From Terriglobales bacterium (GTDB lineage: Bacteria; Acidobacteriota; Terriglobia; Terriglobales; Acidobacteriaceae): 55,872 nucleotides of DNA. Of this stretch, positions 32,624 through 41,683 are shown piece after piece. The DNA is taken from contig DASTZZ010000112.1 in assembly GCA_035764005.1 (NCBI GenBank), positions 1-55,872 on the forward strand, given 5' to 3'. Both the position numbers and the translations under genes were made by a program. Under the pieces are notes generated by a model. The model searched no databases, was not told the origin of the DNA, and saw only the letters and a program-made list of their open reading frames with translations. Each line of letters begins with the position of its first letter. Position 1 is the stretch's first letter.

Positions 32624-34003
32624 CGTCTCGCGAAACAGCGACGGCTGTTCTTCCTGTGCTGCCACATTCGCGGGAGCGAGCGCCTCGACTTTCACTTGCA
32701 GCACGCGACGGTCCTGCATCTGCATCACCGTGTACCGGCGGGCCTCAAACTCCAGTGAATCTCCCACGCGCGGCAGACGTCCGAGACGCCACATGATGAA
32801 TCCTCCGAGTGTCTCAAAGCCTTCATCTCGCGGCAGGCGGATGTGAAGGTGCGATTCCAGGTCGCGAATGTTCGCACCACCTTCAAGGATCAGCTCTCCG
32901 GTTTCGAGCAGACGAGGTTGTACGGCGATGTCGAACTCGTCTTCGATTTCGCCGACGATCTGCTCCAGCGCGTCTTCCACGGTTACCAGCCCCACTGTGG
33001 AACCGTATTCATCGACCACAATCGCCAAATGCCGTTTGCGCTGGCGAAACTCATCCAGCAAGTCGAGCACAGGTTTAGTCTCAGGCACAACCAGCACATC
33101 GCGCATCACGTGACGGACACGCAGAGTCATTTCGCTCGTAATACCGCGCTCGCGAGTGGACATGCGCAGGTGCATGAATCGCGCCAGATCCTTCGAATAC
33201 AGCACACCGACGATGTGCTCTTTTCCCAATTTAGGATCGTAGACGGGAATGCGCGAATGCTGGTCCTCGACCACTCGCGCCATCGCGTCTTCCAGCGTCA
33301 TGTCGGCGGGAAGGGAAAACATGTTCTGCCGCGGCACCAGGATCTCGCGCACCGTCATGTTCTCGAGATCAAGGGTGCGATGCATGATCTCTTCCTGAAA
33401 TGGAGGGAGCAGTCCCAGGCGTCGGCTGGAGGTGAGAATGAGCTTCAACTCTTCGGGCGAGTGCATGCCGCCTTCGCGCATCAGACGCGATCCGAAGAGT
33501 TTCAAAACGGCGTTCGCCGAATTGGTCATCAGGTGCAGCAGCGGACGCGAGATGGTAATGAAGACGTCCATCGGTCCAGCTACTGATAAGGCGACCCGCT
33601 CCACCCGCTGCAGGGCGAGCGATTTCGGCACCAGCTCGCCCAGGATCACGTGGAAGTAGGTGATCAGTACAAATGCGATTACGACCGCCGCAGTGTGGGC
33701 GTAAACCATCGCATGAGGCAGTCCCTGAATGGGACGGAGGAGCAGTTGCGCGATCGCAGGCTCGCCGATCCAGCCGAGAGCCAGGCTGGCGAGCGTGACT
33801 CCAAATTGGACCGCAGGCAGGAAGTCGTCCAGATGCTGCTGCAAGCGCTGGACGGTGCGCGCGCCGGTGCGTCGGGCGTCGATCAATTGCTGGATGCGCG
33901 TGTCACGAACGCTGACGATCGCAAACTCGGCCGCCACAAAAAACGCATTCAGGGCCACCAGCAACACGACCACCAGAATGCGGAGGAGCACCAGGGTCGC
34001 CAT
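32621..34003 (-). CDS. CNNM/CorC-type transporter or hemolysin-like protein
   Basis: A 460-residue protein of the HlyC/CorC (CNNM) group. The N-terminal DUF21 domain has about four membrane helices (to about residue 190), including LNAFFVAAEFAIVSVR and FHVILGELVPKSLAL. Two CBS domains follow (about 215-340; VREILVPRQNMFSL and VDEYGSTVGLVTVEDALEQI), then the CorC-type C-terminal domain. Members take part in Mg/Co efflux. The stop TAA coincides with the end of repeat C copy 4. Confidence 0.93.
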   Translation of the reverse strand: MATLVLLRILVVVLLVALNAFFVAAEFAIVSVRDTRIQQLIDARRTGARTVQRLQQHLDDFLPAVQFGVTLASLALGWIGEPAIAQLLLRPIQGLPHAMVYAHTAAVVIAFVLITYFHVILGELVPKSLALQRVERVALSVAGPMDVFITISRPLLHLMTNSANAVLKLFGSRLMREGGMHSPEELKLILTSSRRLGLLPPFQEEIMHRTLDLENMTVREILVPRQNMFSLPADMTLEDAMARVVEDQHSRIPVYDPKLGKEHIVGVLYSKDLARFMHLRMSTRERGITSEMTLRVRHVMRDVLVVPETKPVLDLLDEFRQRKRHLAIVVDEYGSTVGLVTVEDALEQIVGEIEDEFDIAVQPRLLETGELILEGGANIRDLESHLHIRLPRDEGFETLGGFIMWRLGRLPRVGDSLEFEARRYTVMQMQDRRVLQVKVEALAPANVAAQEEQPSLFRET

Positions 34004-34021
34004 TGGTGGTTAGTCTAGCAG

Positions 34022-34219
34022 GCCACGGCAAAAGAACCGCTGCCGGTAGGTGTGGGTCGGAGATGGCCGAATGGCCGGCTCGGAGCGATGTGAGAATCTT
34101 CGGAAACTGAGAAGCGTAGCCGCAACACAAGCGGCAGCCCGCGGGATTAGATGAAGCGCAACCGGAATCACACCACCGGCGCTTGCTTGCTACCACGCCT
34201 ATCGCCGCCGGTTCTGTTA
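34022..34219. repeat. Repeat family C, copy 5
   Basis: The right end, TAACAGAACCGGCGGCGAT on the minus strand, includes the stop of the gene at 34217-34603. The left end is weaker, GCAAAAGAACCGCTGCCGG. The inner stem TCGGAGATGGCCGAATGGCCGG...GGAG is present. The copy lies between the start of the CBS/CorC gene and the stop of the next minus-strand gene. Confidence 0.8.
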
Positions 34220-34603
34220 CTGCGCTTTCGGAAGGCGCTCGCGTCCGAGCCGTCGATATGCCTCGTCGAGCGTGCGCACCACAATGAAGTGCGGACGCTG
34301 CTCGCTGCCGAAGGTTTGAAACATTCGCCCGAGTCCAAAGATCAGATCCTGCGGTGCTACAAGGACCCGCCTGGCACGCGCGTGAAAGGGACTGTCGTGG
34401 GAAGCCAGTTCGCGCACGTCGTAGGAGGGAACCTCGAATGACGTAACTCCACTGGCGTCAATCAATTCGTCGAAATCGGGATTGAAATCAGGATGCTTGC
34501 GGATGCGCGCAATGTGCTGCACCAGGTCAGTAGTAGTCATTTCGCCGTAGTACGACGAAAAGACCATTCTCGACTTAGGCTCAATAGTAAGTTTGGTAGG
34601 CAT
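34217..34603 (-). CDS. Hypothetical protein, possibly STAS/SpoIIAA-like, 128 aa
   Basis: A 128-residue soluble protein with the order strand-strand-helix (RMVFSSYYGEMTTTDLVQHI), then FDELIDASGVTSFEV and a late HFIVVRTLDEAYRRLG helix. This arrangement resembles small SpoIIAA/STAS-like proteins common in this phylum, but a firm family call is not made. The start ATG at 34603 was chosen for its fit; the longer frame begins in unlikely sequence. Its stop lies in repeat C copy 5. Confidence 0.65.
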   Translation of the reverse strand: MPTKLTIEPKSRMVFSSYYGEMTTTDLVQHIARIRKHPDFNPDFDELIDASGVTSFEVPSYDVRELASHDSPFHARARRVLVAPQDLIFGLGRMFQTFGSEQRPHFIVVRTLDEAYRRLGRERLPKAQ

Positions 34604-34818
34604 CCGCGCGTTTTTCGTTAGATGCGTCGTCTGTAAACACCGCAATGTCCGGGTCCGCTTACTTTTACCTCTTTTTCAGGTCTAAGGTGCATTGCGTTTT
34701 CTGTTGTCATGGGACAGGCTGGACTGCGGAACCTTGGGAACCTTTGGCGGGTTGCTGGCGTATGAAGCTCTAGCAAACGCGAGGCGGTCGGCGGCAGCGG
34801 AGAGATTTGGAGGATTTA

Positions 34819-36030
34819 GTGGCGAACGGCAATCATAAGAATAAGAAGAAGCGGCGCATTTGGTGGATTGGCTCGACAGTGTTTGTAGTACTGATGGTGG
34901 CCATCGTTGCGACCAAGGCGACGAGCAGCAGCACCAAAATCGATCCCACCAAGATCGCAACCATCGAGCAGGGCGATCTGGCCCAAAGCGTTGTCGCCAC
35001 TGGCAAGATCCAGCCGATTACGAAAGTCGAAGTGAAGTCCAAGGCGAGCGGTATCGTGAAGAAGGAATTGGTCGATGCCGGCGATCGCGTGAAAGCCGGC
35101 CAGGTTCTCGCCGAACTCGATAAAGAAGAGCTGCAGGCGCAGGTTCGCGGTGATGAGGCGCAGCTTACTGCGGCCGAGGCGAATCTGCGGGCCTCTGAAG
35201 CTGATGTCGAGCGCTCGAAGGTCGATGCCGAAGGTGTCGATGTTCCCACTCTCCAGCGCGCTTATCAACGAGCGCAGACCATGGCTTCGCAGGGAGTGGT
35301 TTCCGCTTCCGCTCTGGACGACGCGCAGCGTAACTACGAGATGGCGGTCAACAAACGCGATCTTGCTCGCGCTCAGCTCACCATCAATGAAGCAAAAGTA
35401 AAACAGGCACAAGCGCAAGTTACGCAGTACAAAGCATCTCTGGCGCGTTCGGAAGAGCAGCTTAACTACGCGACGATAGTTGCTCCCATAGATGGCGAGG
35501 TGCTCTCCCGCGATGTGGAAGTCGGCGATGCCGTCAGTTCCATTCTGGTACTCGGCTCGTCGGCAACTTTGGTGATGACGCTCGGCAACATGAAGCAGGT
35601 CTATGTCGATGGCAAGGTGGACGAGAGCGATATCGGCAAGGTCTACCTCGGGCAGCCGGCGCGGATCAAAGTCGAGTCATTCAAAGATAAGACCTTCAAC
35701 GGGAAAGTGACGAAGATCGCGCCCATGGGCGTGGAGAAAGACAACGTGACCACCTTCCAGGTTCGCGTCTCCATCGATAACTCCGGCGGCGAACTCAAAG
35801 CGTTAATGACAGCGAATGCCGAGATCATCCTCAAGGAAGATCACAACGTGCTCATCGTTCCCGAGAACGCGATCATCTACGACAAAGATAAGAAGGCGCA
35901 GGTCGAAGTCCCTGATCCGAAGGGTAAGGACGGCAAGCGCAAAGTCGCGGTCACCGTGGGAATTTCCAATGGCGCCAAAACGGAACTGCTCAGCGGCTTG
36001 CGTAAGGGCGACAAGGTTGTGCTGCAGTAG
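34819..36030 (+). CDS. Periplasmic adaptor (membrane-fusion protein) of an efflux pump
   Basis: A 403-residue HlyD/MacA-type adaptor. One N-terminal membrane helix (IWWIGSTVFVVLMVAIVAT) is followed by a beta-barrel/lipoyl half-motif (GIVKKELVDAGDRVKAGQVLAELDK), a coiled-coil hairpin (about 95-200), the second lipoyl half (ATIVAPIDGEVLSRDVEVGD) and a C-terminal barrel. The start is a GTG at 34819, 5 bases after GGAGG; the upstream TTG is inside that site. No ATPase or RND pump is adjacent. The DUF4097 and ADOP genes follow on the same strand, so the group could be an ADOP-linked export system. Confidence 0.9.
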   Translation: MANGNHKNKKKRRIWWIGSTVFVVLMVAIVATKATSSSTKIDPTKIATIEQGDLAQSVVATGKIQPITKVEVKSKASGIVKKELVDAGDRVKAGQVLAELDKEELQAQVRGDEAQLTAAEANLRASEADVERSKVDAEGVDVPTLQRAYQRAQTMASQGVVSASALDDAQRNYEMAVNKRDLARAQLTINEAKVKQAQAQVTQYKASLARSEEQLNYATIVAPIDGEVLSRDVEVGDAVSSILVLGSSATLVMTLGNMKQVYVDGKVDESDIGKVYLGQPARIKVESFKDKTFNGKVTKIAPMGVEKDNVTTFQVRVSIDNSGGELKALMTANAEIILKEDHNVLIVPENAIIYDKDKKAQVEVPDPKGKDGKRKVAVTVGISNGAKTELLSGLRKGDKVVLQ

Positions 36031-36202
36031 TGTGGTGCAGTCATGCGGGGAACACCGAAAATTCCGCAAATGACGCGCTCCGATTTCGCTTGACTTTCGC
36101 CCGATTTCGCGATAGCACGGAAGTATGGGCGTTGCACCAATTCGGGAATGCCGCCAGGCGATGGAGTGCGTCGTAAGTTTCGTTTTGGCACAAGCGTCGT
36201 TT

Positions 36203-36299
36203 GCAACCCATCCGAGGTCGTCGGCAACCCATCCGCGGCAGGGTAGCCCTGAGGATTTCTCAGCGTAACCCTGTGGAAATCTCAGGGTAACCCTGAAGG
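36203..36299. repeat. Tandem repeats downstream of the adaptor gene
   Basis: GCAACCCATCCG occurs twice (36203 and 36224). Then a 22-base unit GTAACCCTGTGGAAATCTCAGG occurs about 2.6 times (36243-36264, 36265-36286, 36287-36299), with some differences. The units also contain CCTGAGG/CCCTGAAGG inverse words. The rest of 36031-36474 holds no credible gene. Confidence 0.75.
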
Positions 36300-36474
36300 A
36301 AGATGGGTTGGAGCTGCGTGGAAGTCGAGCAGGAGTTTTCCGCCAAGTTGCTTATACCAAAGCAGATGACGGGGAAAGAAGCTCCCAGGATTTCCGCTTC
36401 CGCAGTTAATCGAAAAGTGCTGCGGCCGTCTTACTCGCATGGTTTAGGTCTGAATCGGGTGTGTTTCGGAGGCG

Positions 36475-36611
36475 AACAGAACCGCCGGCGGTGGCCGGTG
36501 GGGCAGGCGCGTGTTTCGCGGCTGCGGTCCGCGAGAATGCGCGGCATCGTGTTGCTCGGAGCTGGCCATTCGGCCATCTCCGACCCACCGCCTACAGGCG
36601 GCGGTTCCGTA
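36475..36611. repeat. Repeat family C, copy 6
   Basis: A 137-base copy with both ends: AACAGAACCGCCGGCGG on the left and GGCGGCGGTTCCGT on the right. The inner stem TCGGAGCTGGCCATTCGGCCATCTCCGA is near perfect. Neither end touches a stop codon; the copy lies free in the gap before the DUF4097 gene. Confidence 0.85.
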
Positions 36612-36676
36612 CGTGAATCGGCTCACCAAATTTGATCCCATTAGTCCAATGTCTGGCAGTCATCGTGAGGGCAAGC

Positions 36677-37663
36677 ATGAACAAGCGAGTACAAATTACA
36701 GTCATTACGCTGCTGTTGCTGCTGAGCTCCGCTGCATTCGCTGCAGTGGAAGGCAACTTCGATCGCACGCTGAAGGTTTCCGGTCACGTCGATCTCGATG
36801 TCACCAGCGGGTCGGGCAACATCTACGTGCATCAGGGCGACTCCAGCTCTGTCGTGGTGAAAGGTCACATCAGAGTCAGTGAGGGAATCAGCTCCTGGTT
36901 CAGCGGCAGCTCGCTTTCTGCCGACGAGAAAGTGAAGCGACTCGAACAGAATCCGCCGATCGAGCAGAACGGCAACAGCATTCGCATCGGACGCATTCAG
37001 GACGAAGCGCTGCGCAACAACATCTCGATCAGCTACGACGTTACCGTTCCCAAAGACACGTCGGTGCAGGCTCACAATGGTTCGGGCGACGACCGGATTA
37101 CCGACGTCACCGGTCCGGTGCGCGCGAATTCCGGATCGGGAAACGTGATCGTCAGCAACATTGGTGCTGAAGTTCGCGTCGAAGCAGGCTCGGGCGACCT
37201 CGACGTCAGCAACGTTCAGGGGCGCGCCTACACACAGACGGGCAGCGGAAATATCAAGGCGATCGGCATCGCCGGTGGATTCGACGCTCGTGCCGGCTCG
37301 GGCGACATCACCTTCGAGCAGAACGGATCAGGTTCCGTTCGCGCTGAGACCGGATCGGGAAATGTTCGTCTGCGCAATGTGTCGGGCGGTGTCGAGGCGG
37401 GCGCCGGCAGCGGTGATATTGAAGTGGATGGAAAAATGGCTTCTGACTGGCGCATCCACACTGGTTCCGGAACGGTGGATGTAAGGCTTCCTTCCGATGC
37501 TCGCTTCAACATCAATGCTCAGAGCAACTCCGGCGACGTGGAGGTCCATCATCCGGTCACCATGCAAGGCGCAATGAAGCGCAACCACATTGAAGGCACG
37601 GTAAACGGCGGCGGAACGCTGCTCGAAATTAATTCCGGATCGGGAAGTATCCGGGTGAATTAA
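36677..37663 (+). CDS. DUF4097 secreted beta-repeat protein
   Basis: A 328-residue secreted protein. A signal peptide (MNKRVQITVITLLLLLSSAAFA) is followed by repeated GSGN or GSGD turns roughly every 20 residues (for example SGSGNVIVSNIGAEVRVEA and GSGDLDV), typical of DUF4097 beta-solenoids. The protein should lie in the periplasm or on the surface; no partner is known. The start at 36677 was chosen because it gives a clean signal peptide. The ADOP gene follows after a family A repeat. Confidence 0.87.
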   Translation: MNKRVQITVITLLLLLSSAAFAAVEGNFDRTLKVSGHVDLDVTSGSGNIYVHQGDSSSVVVKGHIRVSEGISSWFSGSSLSADEKVKRLEQNPPIEQNGNSIRIGRIQDEALRNNISISYDVTVPKDTSVQAHNGSGDDRITDVTGPVRANSGSGNVIVSNIGAEVRVEAGSGDLDVSNVQGRAYTQTGSGNIKAIGIAGGFDARAGSGDITFEQNGSGSVRAETGSGNVRLRNVSGGVEAGAGSGDIEVDGKMASDWRIHTGSGTVDVRLPSDARFNINAQSNSGDVEVHHPVTMQGAMKRNHIEGTVNGGGTLLEINSGSGSIRVN

Positions 37664-37670
37664 CGACGCC

Positions 37671-37774
37671 GGGAAGAGCGAACACGAAGGTCACGAAGGC
37701 AACTACAAGGTCACGGCGATTGTTCATTGTGACCTCTTGTGTTTACCTTTGCGACCTTCGTGTTCGCCTCTCCC
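37671..37774. repeat. Repeat family A, copy 5
   Basis: Ends GGGAAGAGCGAACACGAAGG and CCTTCGTGTTCGCCTCTCCC; the outermost bases vary between copies (GGGAAGAG here, GGAACGG in copies 4 and 6). It lies between the DUF4097 and first ADOP genes. Confidence 0.9.
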
Positions 37775-37824
37775 GCTTCCGTAACCTTTCGCACGCCAGC
37801 CAGTACTCACTCCAGAGGTCTTGA

Positions 37825-40386
37825 ATGCAAAACCTGCTAGGCGATCTTCGCTACACAGTGCGGCAGTTCCGCATGTCGCCGGTTTTCACCACAGCGGCGG
37901 TACTCACGCTAGCTCTCGGCATCGGTGGCACGACTGCAATCTTCACGCTCATTCATGCCGTGATGCTGCGCTCGCTGCCGGTCTCCGATCCGGCGCGGCT
38001 CTATCGCATTGGCGATGGCGACGATTGCTGCGTGGAAGGTGGACCGCAGGATCGCTGGGGCATGTTTTCTTATCCGCTTTACGAGCGGTTGAAAACCGAG
38101 GTGCCCGAATTTGACGCGATTACCGCGTTCCAGGCCGGGGGCTCGCGTTTTGGAGTGCATCGCCAGGGAGCGGAGACCGCCGCTCGACCGCTACGCTCGG
38201 AGTACGTGACTGGAAGTTATTTTTCAACATTGGGAATTGGAGCGCTCGGCGGGCGCGTCTTCACCGAGGATGACGACCGCCCTGGAGCCGCTCCCGTGCT
38301 CGTCATCAGCCATCATCTCTGGGAATCAATCTATGGCAGCGATCCAGCCATCGTTGGTTCAACCTTCATCGTTGAAGGTCATCCGTTCACCGTGATCGGT
38401 GTAGCTCCGCCGGGATTCTTCGGGGAGACTCTGCGCAGCGATCCGCCCGATATGTGGGTACCTCTACAGCAGGAACCCTTACTTTCAGGGGATGGCTCAA
38501 TCCTGAAGCAGCCCATCAGCGCATGGCTGCGCGTGATCGGAAGATTGCGCCCGGGCGCGACTATCAACGGCGTGGCTCCCCGGCTCACAGGCGTACTGCG
38601 CCAATGGATGCAGCACGATTCCGGCTATCCCGCCAACTGGATGCCGGACATCATCCGCATGCTACCGCGCCAGACCATTGCTGTAGTACCGGCCGGTGCA
38701 GGAGTAGCAGTGATGAAAGAAGAATATGGTCGCAGCCTGAACATTCTCCTGGCGGTCTGCGGGCTGGTGCTGCTGATAGCCTGCGCCAATGTCGCCAATC
38801 TGCTTCTGGCTCGCGCGGTTGCTCGGCGCTCCCAAACCGCTGTACGCCTTGCGGTCGGCGCGACCCGCAGGCAGATGATTACGCAAGCGTTGATCGAAAG
38901 CGTCTTACTAGCGCTCATTGGAGGAGTCGCAGGTCTCGTGGTAGCGATGGGAGCTGCGCGGCTGTTGCTGAGATTGGCATTCAGCGATGCGACTTTTCTT
39001 CCGATCAGCACACGGCCTTCACTGATCGTGCTGGCGTTTACGTTCATTGTCGCTCTCATTACGGGAATCATCTTCGGCGCAGCGCCGGCATGGTTTGCTA
39101 CGAGGACCGCTCCCGCGGAGGCCCTACGCGGCTCCAGTCGCAGCACCAGCGATCATTCTTCTCTCGCACGCAAGGCTCTGCTGATCGTGCAAGCCACGCT
39201 TTCCGTTGTCCTTGTAGCCGGCGCCACGATGCTGGGACGTAGTTTGAACAAACTCGAACATCAAGATTTCGGGTTCCAGATTGCGAACCGAGTCGAGGTG
39301 TCGCTCAATCGTCCACCCGCAACCTACACGCTGCCCAAGCTGCAGGCGCTGTATCGCGACCTTGAAACTCGCCTGAATCGTTTGCCGGGAGTGCAAGGCT
39401 CCGGGCTGGCGCTCTACAACCCGCTCACCGACAACTGGGGCGAGTTAGTGCTGGTGGAAGGACATCCGGCTCCCAAGTTGAATGAAGAAGCGGGCGCTTC
39501 CTGGGACCGTTTGAGCGCCGATTATATGCAGAACCTCGGCATGACACTGGTTCGCGGTCGAATGTTTACCGCCGCAGATAACGAGACCACTGCTCCGGTT
39601 GCGGTTGTGAACGAGGCTTTTGTAAAGCGCTTTTTCAAAGACAAGAACGAAGATCCAATCGACCATCACTTCGGTCTCGATATGCCGGAAAATGTTGGAA
39701 CGTTCCGCATCGTTGGCATCGTTCATGACGCTCGCTTTGCTGGTTGGGGATTTCATCAGCCACCGCGGCCTATGTTCTACGTTCCCCTGGCGCAGAATGT
39801 CGATTACAAAGATCCGCTGATGAAGCGCCTTGAACTGCAGTCGCACTTCCTCGGCGGGATTCTCTTGAAGACGAATCAGGCTCCCGGCGCGCTCGAGCCG
39901 CTGCTTACGCGGATTCTGGCCGACGTGGACCCCAACTTGACGATCAACAGCGTGCGCACCATGCAGCAGGAAGTAGACCTCACGTTCGATCAGGAACGCG
40001 CAACCGCCAGCCTCGCAGGGCTGTTTGGAATCGTTGCTCTCCTGCTGGCTGCAGTTGGACTTTATGGCGTAACTGCATACACGGTCGCGCAGCGCACCAA
40101 CGAAATCGGAGTGCGCATGGCGCTCGGCGCAGATCGCGCCAAGGTGGTCGAGCTGGTTTTGCGCGGAGCTTTTAAGCGCGTGCTGGTGGGACTGATTATC
40201 GGACTGCCGCTGGCGATTGGAGCAGGAAAGCTGATTTCTTCACAGTTGTACGGAGTTTCATTTTGGGACCCGTTCGCCCTGGGAGTCGCAGCGAGCGCGC
40301 TGGCGGTCTGCGCGTTCTTCGCAGCCATCATACCCGCGGGACGCGCGGCTTCGATTTCGCCTATGAAGGCGCTCAGGACGGAGTAG
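37825..40386 (+). CDS. ADOP-type (duplicated orphan) permease, copy 1
   Basis: An 853-residue MacB/FtsX-type permease lacking an ATPase domain. It starts with a helix after FRMSPVFTTAAVLTLALGIG, followed by a MacB-type periplasmic domain, an FtsX domain near 300-425 (LLIACANVANLLLARAVARR), a second periplasmic domain, and a second FtsX domain near 726-850 (LYGVTAYTVAQRTNEIGVRM). This duplicated layout is the acidobacterial orphan-permease family. It lacks the N-terminal cytosolic extension of copy 2. Its function is unknown; an ATPase elsewhere is presumed. It ends 3 bases before the stop of the convergent Hyi-type gene. Confidence 0.93.
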   Translation: MQNLLGDLRYTVRQFRMSPVFTTAAVLTLALGIGGTTAIFTLIHAVMLRSLPVSDPARLYRIGDGDDCCVEGGPQDRWGMFSYPLYERLKTEVPEFDAITAFQAGGSRFGVHRQGAETAARPLRSEYVTGSYFSTLGIGALGGRVFTEDDDRPGAAPVLVISHHLWESIYGSDPAIVGSTFIVEGHPFTVIGVAPPGFFGETLRSDPPDMWVPLQQEPLLSGDGSILKQPISAWLRVIGRLRPGATINGVAPRLTGVLRQWMQHDSGYPANWMPDIIRMLPRQTIAVVPAGAGVAVMKEEYGRSLNILLAVCGLVLLIACANVANLLLARAVARRSQTAVRLAVGATRRQMITQALIESVLLALIGGVAGLVVAMGAARLLLRLAFSDATFLPISTRPSLIVLAFTFIVALITGIIFGAAPAWFATRTAPAEALRGSSRSTSDHSSLARKALLIVQATLSVVLVAGATMLGRSLNKLEHQDFGFQIANRVEVSLNRPPATYTLPKLQALYRDLETRLNRLPGVQGSGLALYNPLTDNWGELVLVEGHPAPKLNEEAGASWDRLSADYMQNLGMTLVRGRMFTAADNETTAPVAVVNEAFVKRFFKDKNEDPIDHHFGLDMPENVGTFRIVGIVHDARFAGWGFHQPPRPMFYVPLAQNVDYKDPLMKRLELQSHFLGGILLKTNQAPGALEPLLTRILADVDPNLTINSVRTMQQEVDLTFDQERATASLAGLFGIVALLLAAVGLYGVTAYTVAQRTNEIGVRMALGADRAKVVELVLRGAFKRVLVGLIIGLPLAIGAGKLISSQLYGVSFWDPFALGVAASALAVCAFFAAIIPAGRAASISPMKALRTE

Positions 40387-40389
40387 CCG

Positions 40390-41184
40390 TCAGGCGGGAA
40401 TTGCTTCGGCCCGATATGGGACCATCCAATCCAAACTCTGTTGTGTGCTCAGCAGCGGAGTGTATTGGCACCCGATCCAGCCTTCAAACCCGAGCGCATC
40501 GAGTTGGCGGAAGAGATGGCCAAAATTGATCTCGCCTGTGCCGGGCTCATGGCGGCCTGGAACATCTCCGATCTGTACGTGCGAAATCTGAGAGATGTTT
40601 TTCGCGATCGTGTGAGTGAGATTCCCCTCCATGATTTGCATGTGATAGACGTCGTACAAAAGAAAGAGATTGGGATGTGCGACTTCATCCAGAATAGCGA
40701 GCGCGTGAGCTGAACGATTCAAGAAGTAATCGGGATAATCGTAGGCATTGATGGGCTCGATGACCAGCCTGATCTTGTGATCGCTCAAAACACTCGCGGC
40801 GTAGCGCAGGTTGTTGACCAGCGTCTCGCGTACCGACAGCGGGCAGCTATCAAGCGGCATGATGCCGGGAATGCAGTTTAGCTGCCGGCAATCGAGCGCC
40901 AGTGCGTATTCGAGACCGAGGGCTACACCTTCCTCGAACTCGGATACACGACGCGGGTCACATGCGATTCCACGCTCGCCTGCCTCCCAATTGCCGGATG
41001 GAAGGTTGAACAGCACTTGCCGCAGGTCGTGCTCGCACAACCGTTCGGCAAGCTGTTCTTTGGGATAGTCGTATGGAAACAGATACTCTACAGCGGCAAA
41101 TCCATTTCTCCGGGCAAGACCGAAGCGCTCGAGGAACGCGGCTTCAGTAAACAGGCTGGAGAGGTTCGCGGCGAATTTAGGCAT
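40390..41184 (-). CDS. Hydroxypyruvate isomerase-type TIM-barrel protein
   Basis: A 264-residue sugar-isomerase-like barrel of the Hyi/OtnI group. Metal-site residues are visible in RLVIEPINAYDYPDYFLN, LLYDVYHMQIMEGN and HVQIGDVPGRHEPGTGEINF. The reaction may be hydroxypyruvate or 2-oxo-tetronate isomerisation. The start at 41184 has AAGGA about 9 bases upstream. It follows glnB on the same strand after 78 bases and may be part of the amt operon, which is unusual. Confidence 0.88.
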   Translation of the reverse strand: MPKFAANLSSLFTEAAFLERFGLARRNGFAAVEYLFPYDYPKEQLAERLCEHDLRQVLFNLPSGNWEAGERGIACDPRRVSEFEEGVALGLEYALALDCRQLNCIPGIMPLDSCPLSVRETLVNNLRYAASVLSDHKIRLVIEPINAYDYPDYFLNRSAHALAILDEVAHPNLFLLYDVYHMQIMEGNLTHTIAKNISQISHVQIGDVPGRHEPGTGEINFGHLFRQLDALGFEGWIGCQYTPLLSTQQSLDWMVPYRAEAIPA

Positions 41185-41262
41185 TCGTCGTAATCCTTCC
41201 AAGGGGCCCAAGCTTGGTTGCGGCCAGTCGCTTGAGCACCAGTAATTGTTGTTGCGTGGACG

Positions 41263-41601
41263 CTAGAGGGCGCCGACTCCCTGCTCCCGGTTCCGTATGC
41301 GCACCGCTCCGTCGATTTTATAGAAAAATATCTTTCCGTCACCAATTCTTCCTGTCGCGGCAGCGCCGATGATAGTATCCGTCGCTCGATCAAGGAGTTC
41401 GTCCTCTACCACGACTTCGAGTTTGATCTTTGGCAGGAGATCTACCTCGTACTCGTGTCCTCGATAAATCTCGGTATGACCTTTCTGTCGTCCATGGCCT
41501 CGGACTTCCGATGCGGTCATGCCGTCAATACCGATTTCGAGCAGCGCATCTTTGACTGCATCAAACTTCGACGGCTGAATGATGGCTTCAATCTTCGTCA
41601 T
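41263..41601 (-). CDS. glnB: P-II nitrogen regulatory protein
   Basis: A 112-residue P-II protein that reports nitrogen and energy state. Its N terminus is MTKIEAIIQPSKFDAVKDAL, the T-loop RGHEYEVDLLPK carries Tyr51 for uridylylation, and the C-terminal signature IGDGKIFFYKIDGAVRIRN is intact. It follows amt by 82 bases on the same strand, the classic amtB-glnK pair, so it most likely plugs the transporter when nitrogen is ample. GlnK is an equally valid name. Confidence 0.96.
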   Translation of the reverse strand: MTKIEAIIQPSKFDAVKDALLEIGIDGMTASEVRGHGRQKGHTEIYRGHEYEVDLLPKIKLEVVVEDELLDRATDTIIGAAATGRIGDGKIFFYKIDGAVRIRNREQGVGAL

Positions 41602-41683
41602 TGTCTTGTCCTCTTTCCCGTTTCGGGTTTAGGGTTCGAACTGGGGAGCATTGCTCCCCAGTTCCGGCAGGTCAGGACGAAGC

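Noticed and set aside
36203-36299. CRISPR array
   Set aside because: The repeats are adjacent with no spacers, are few in number, and no cas genes are nearby.
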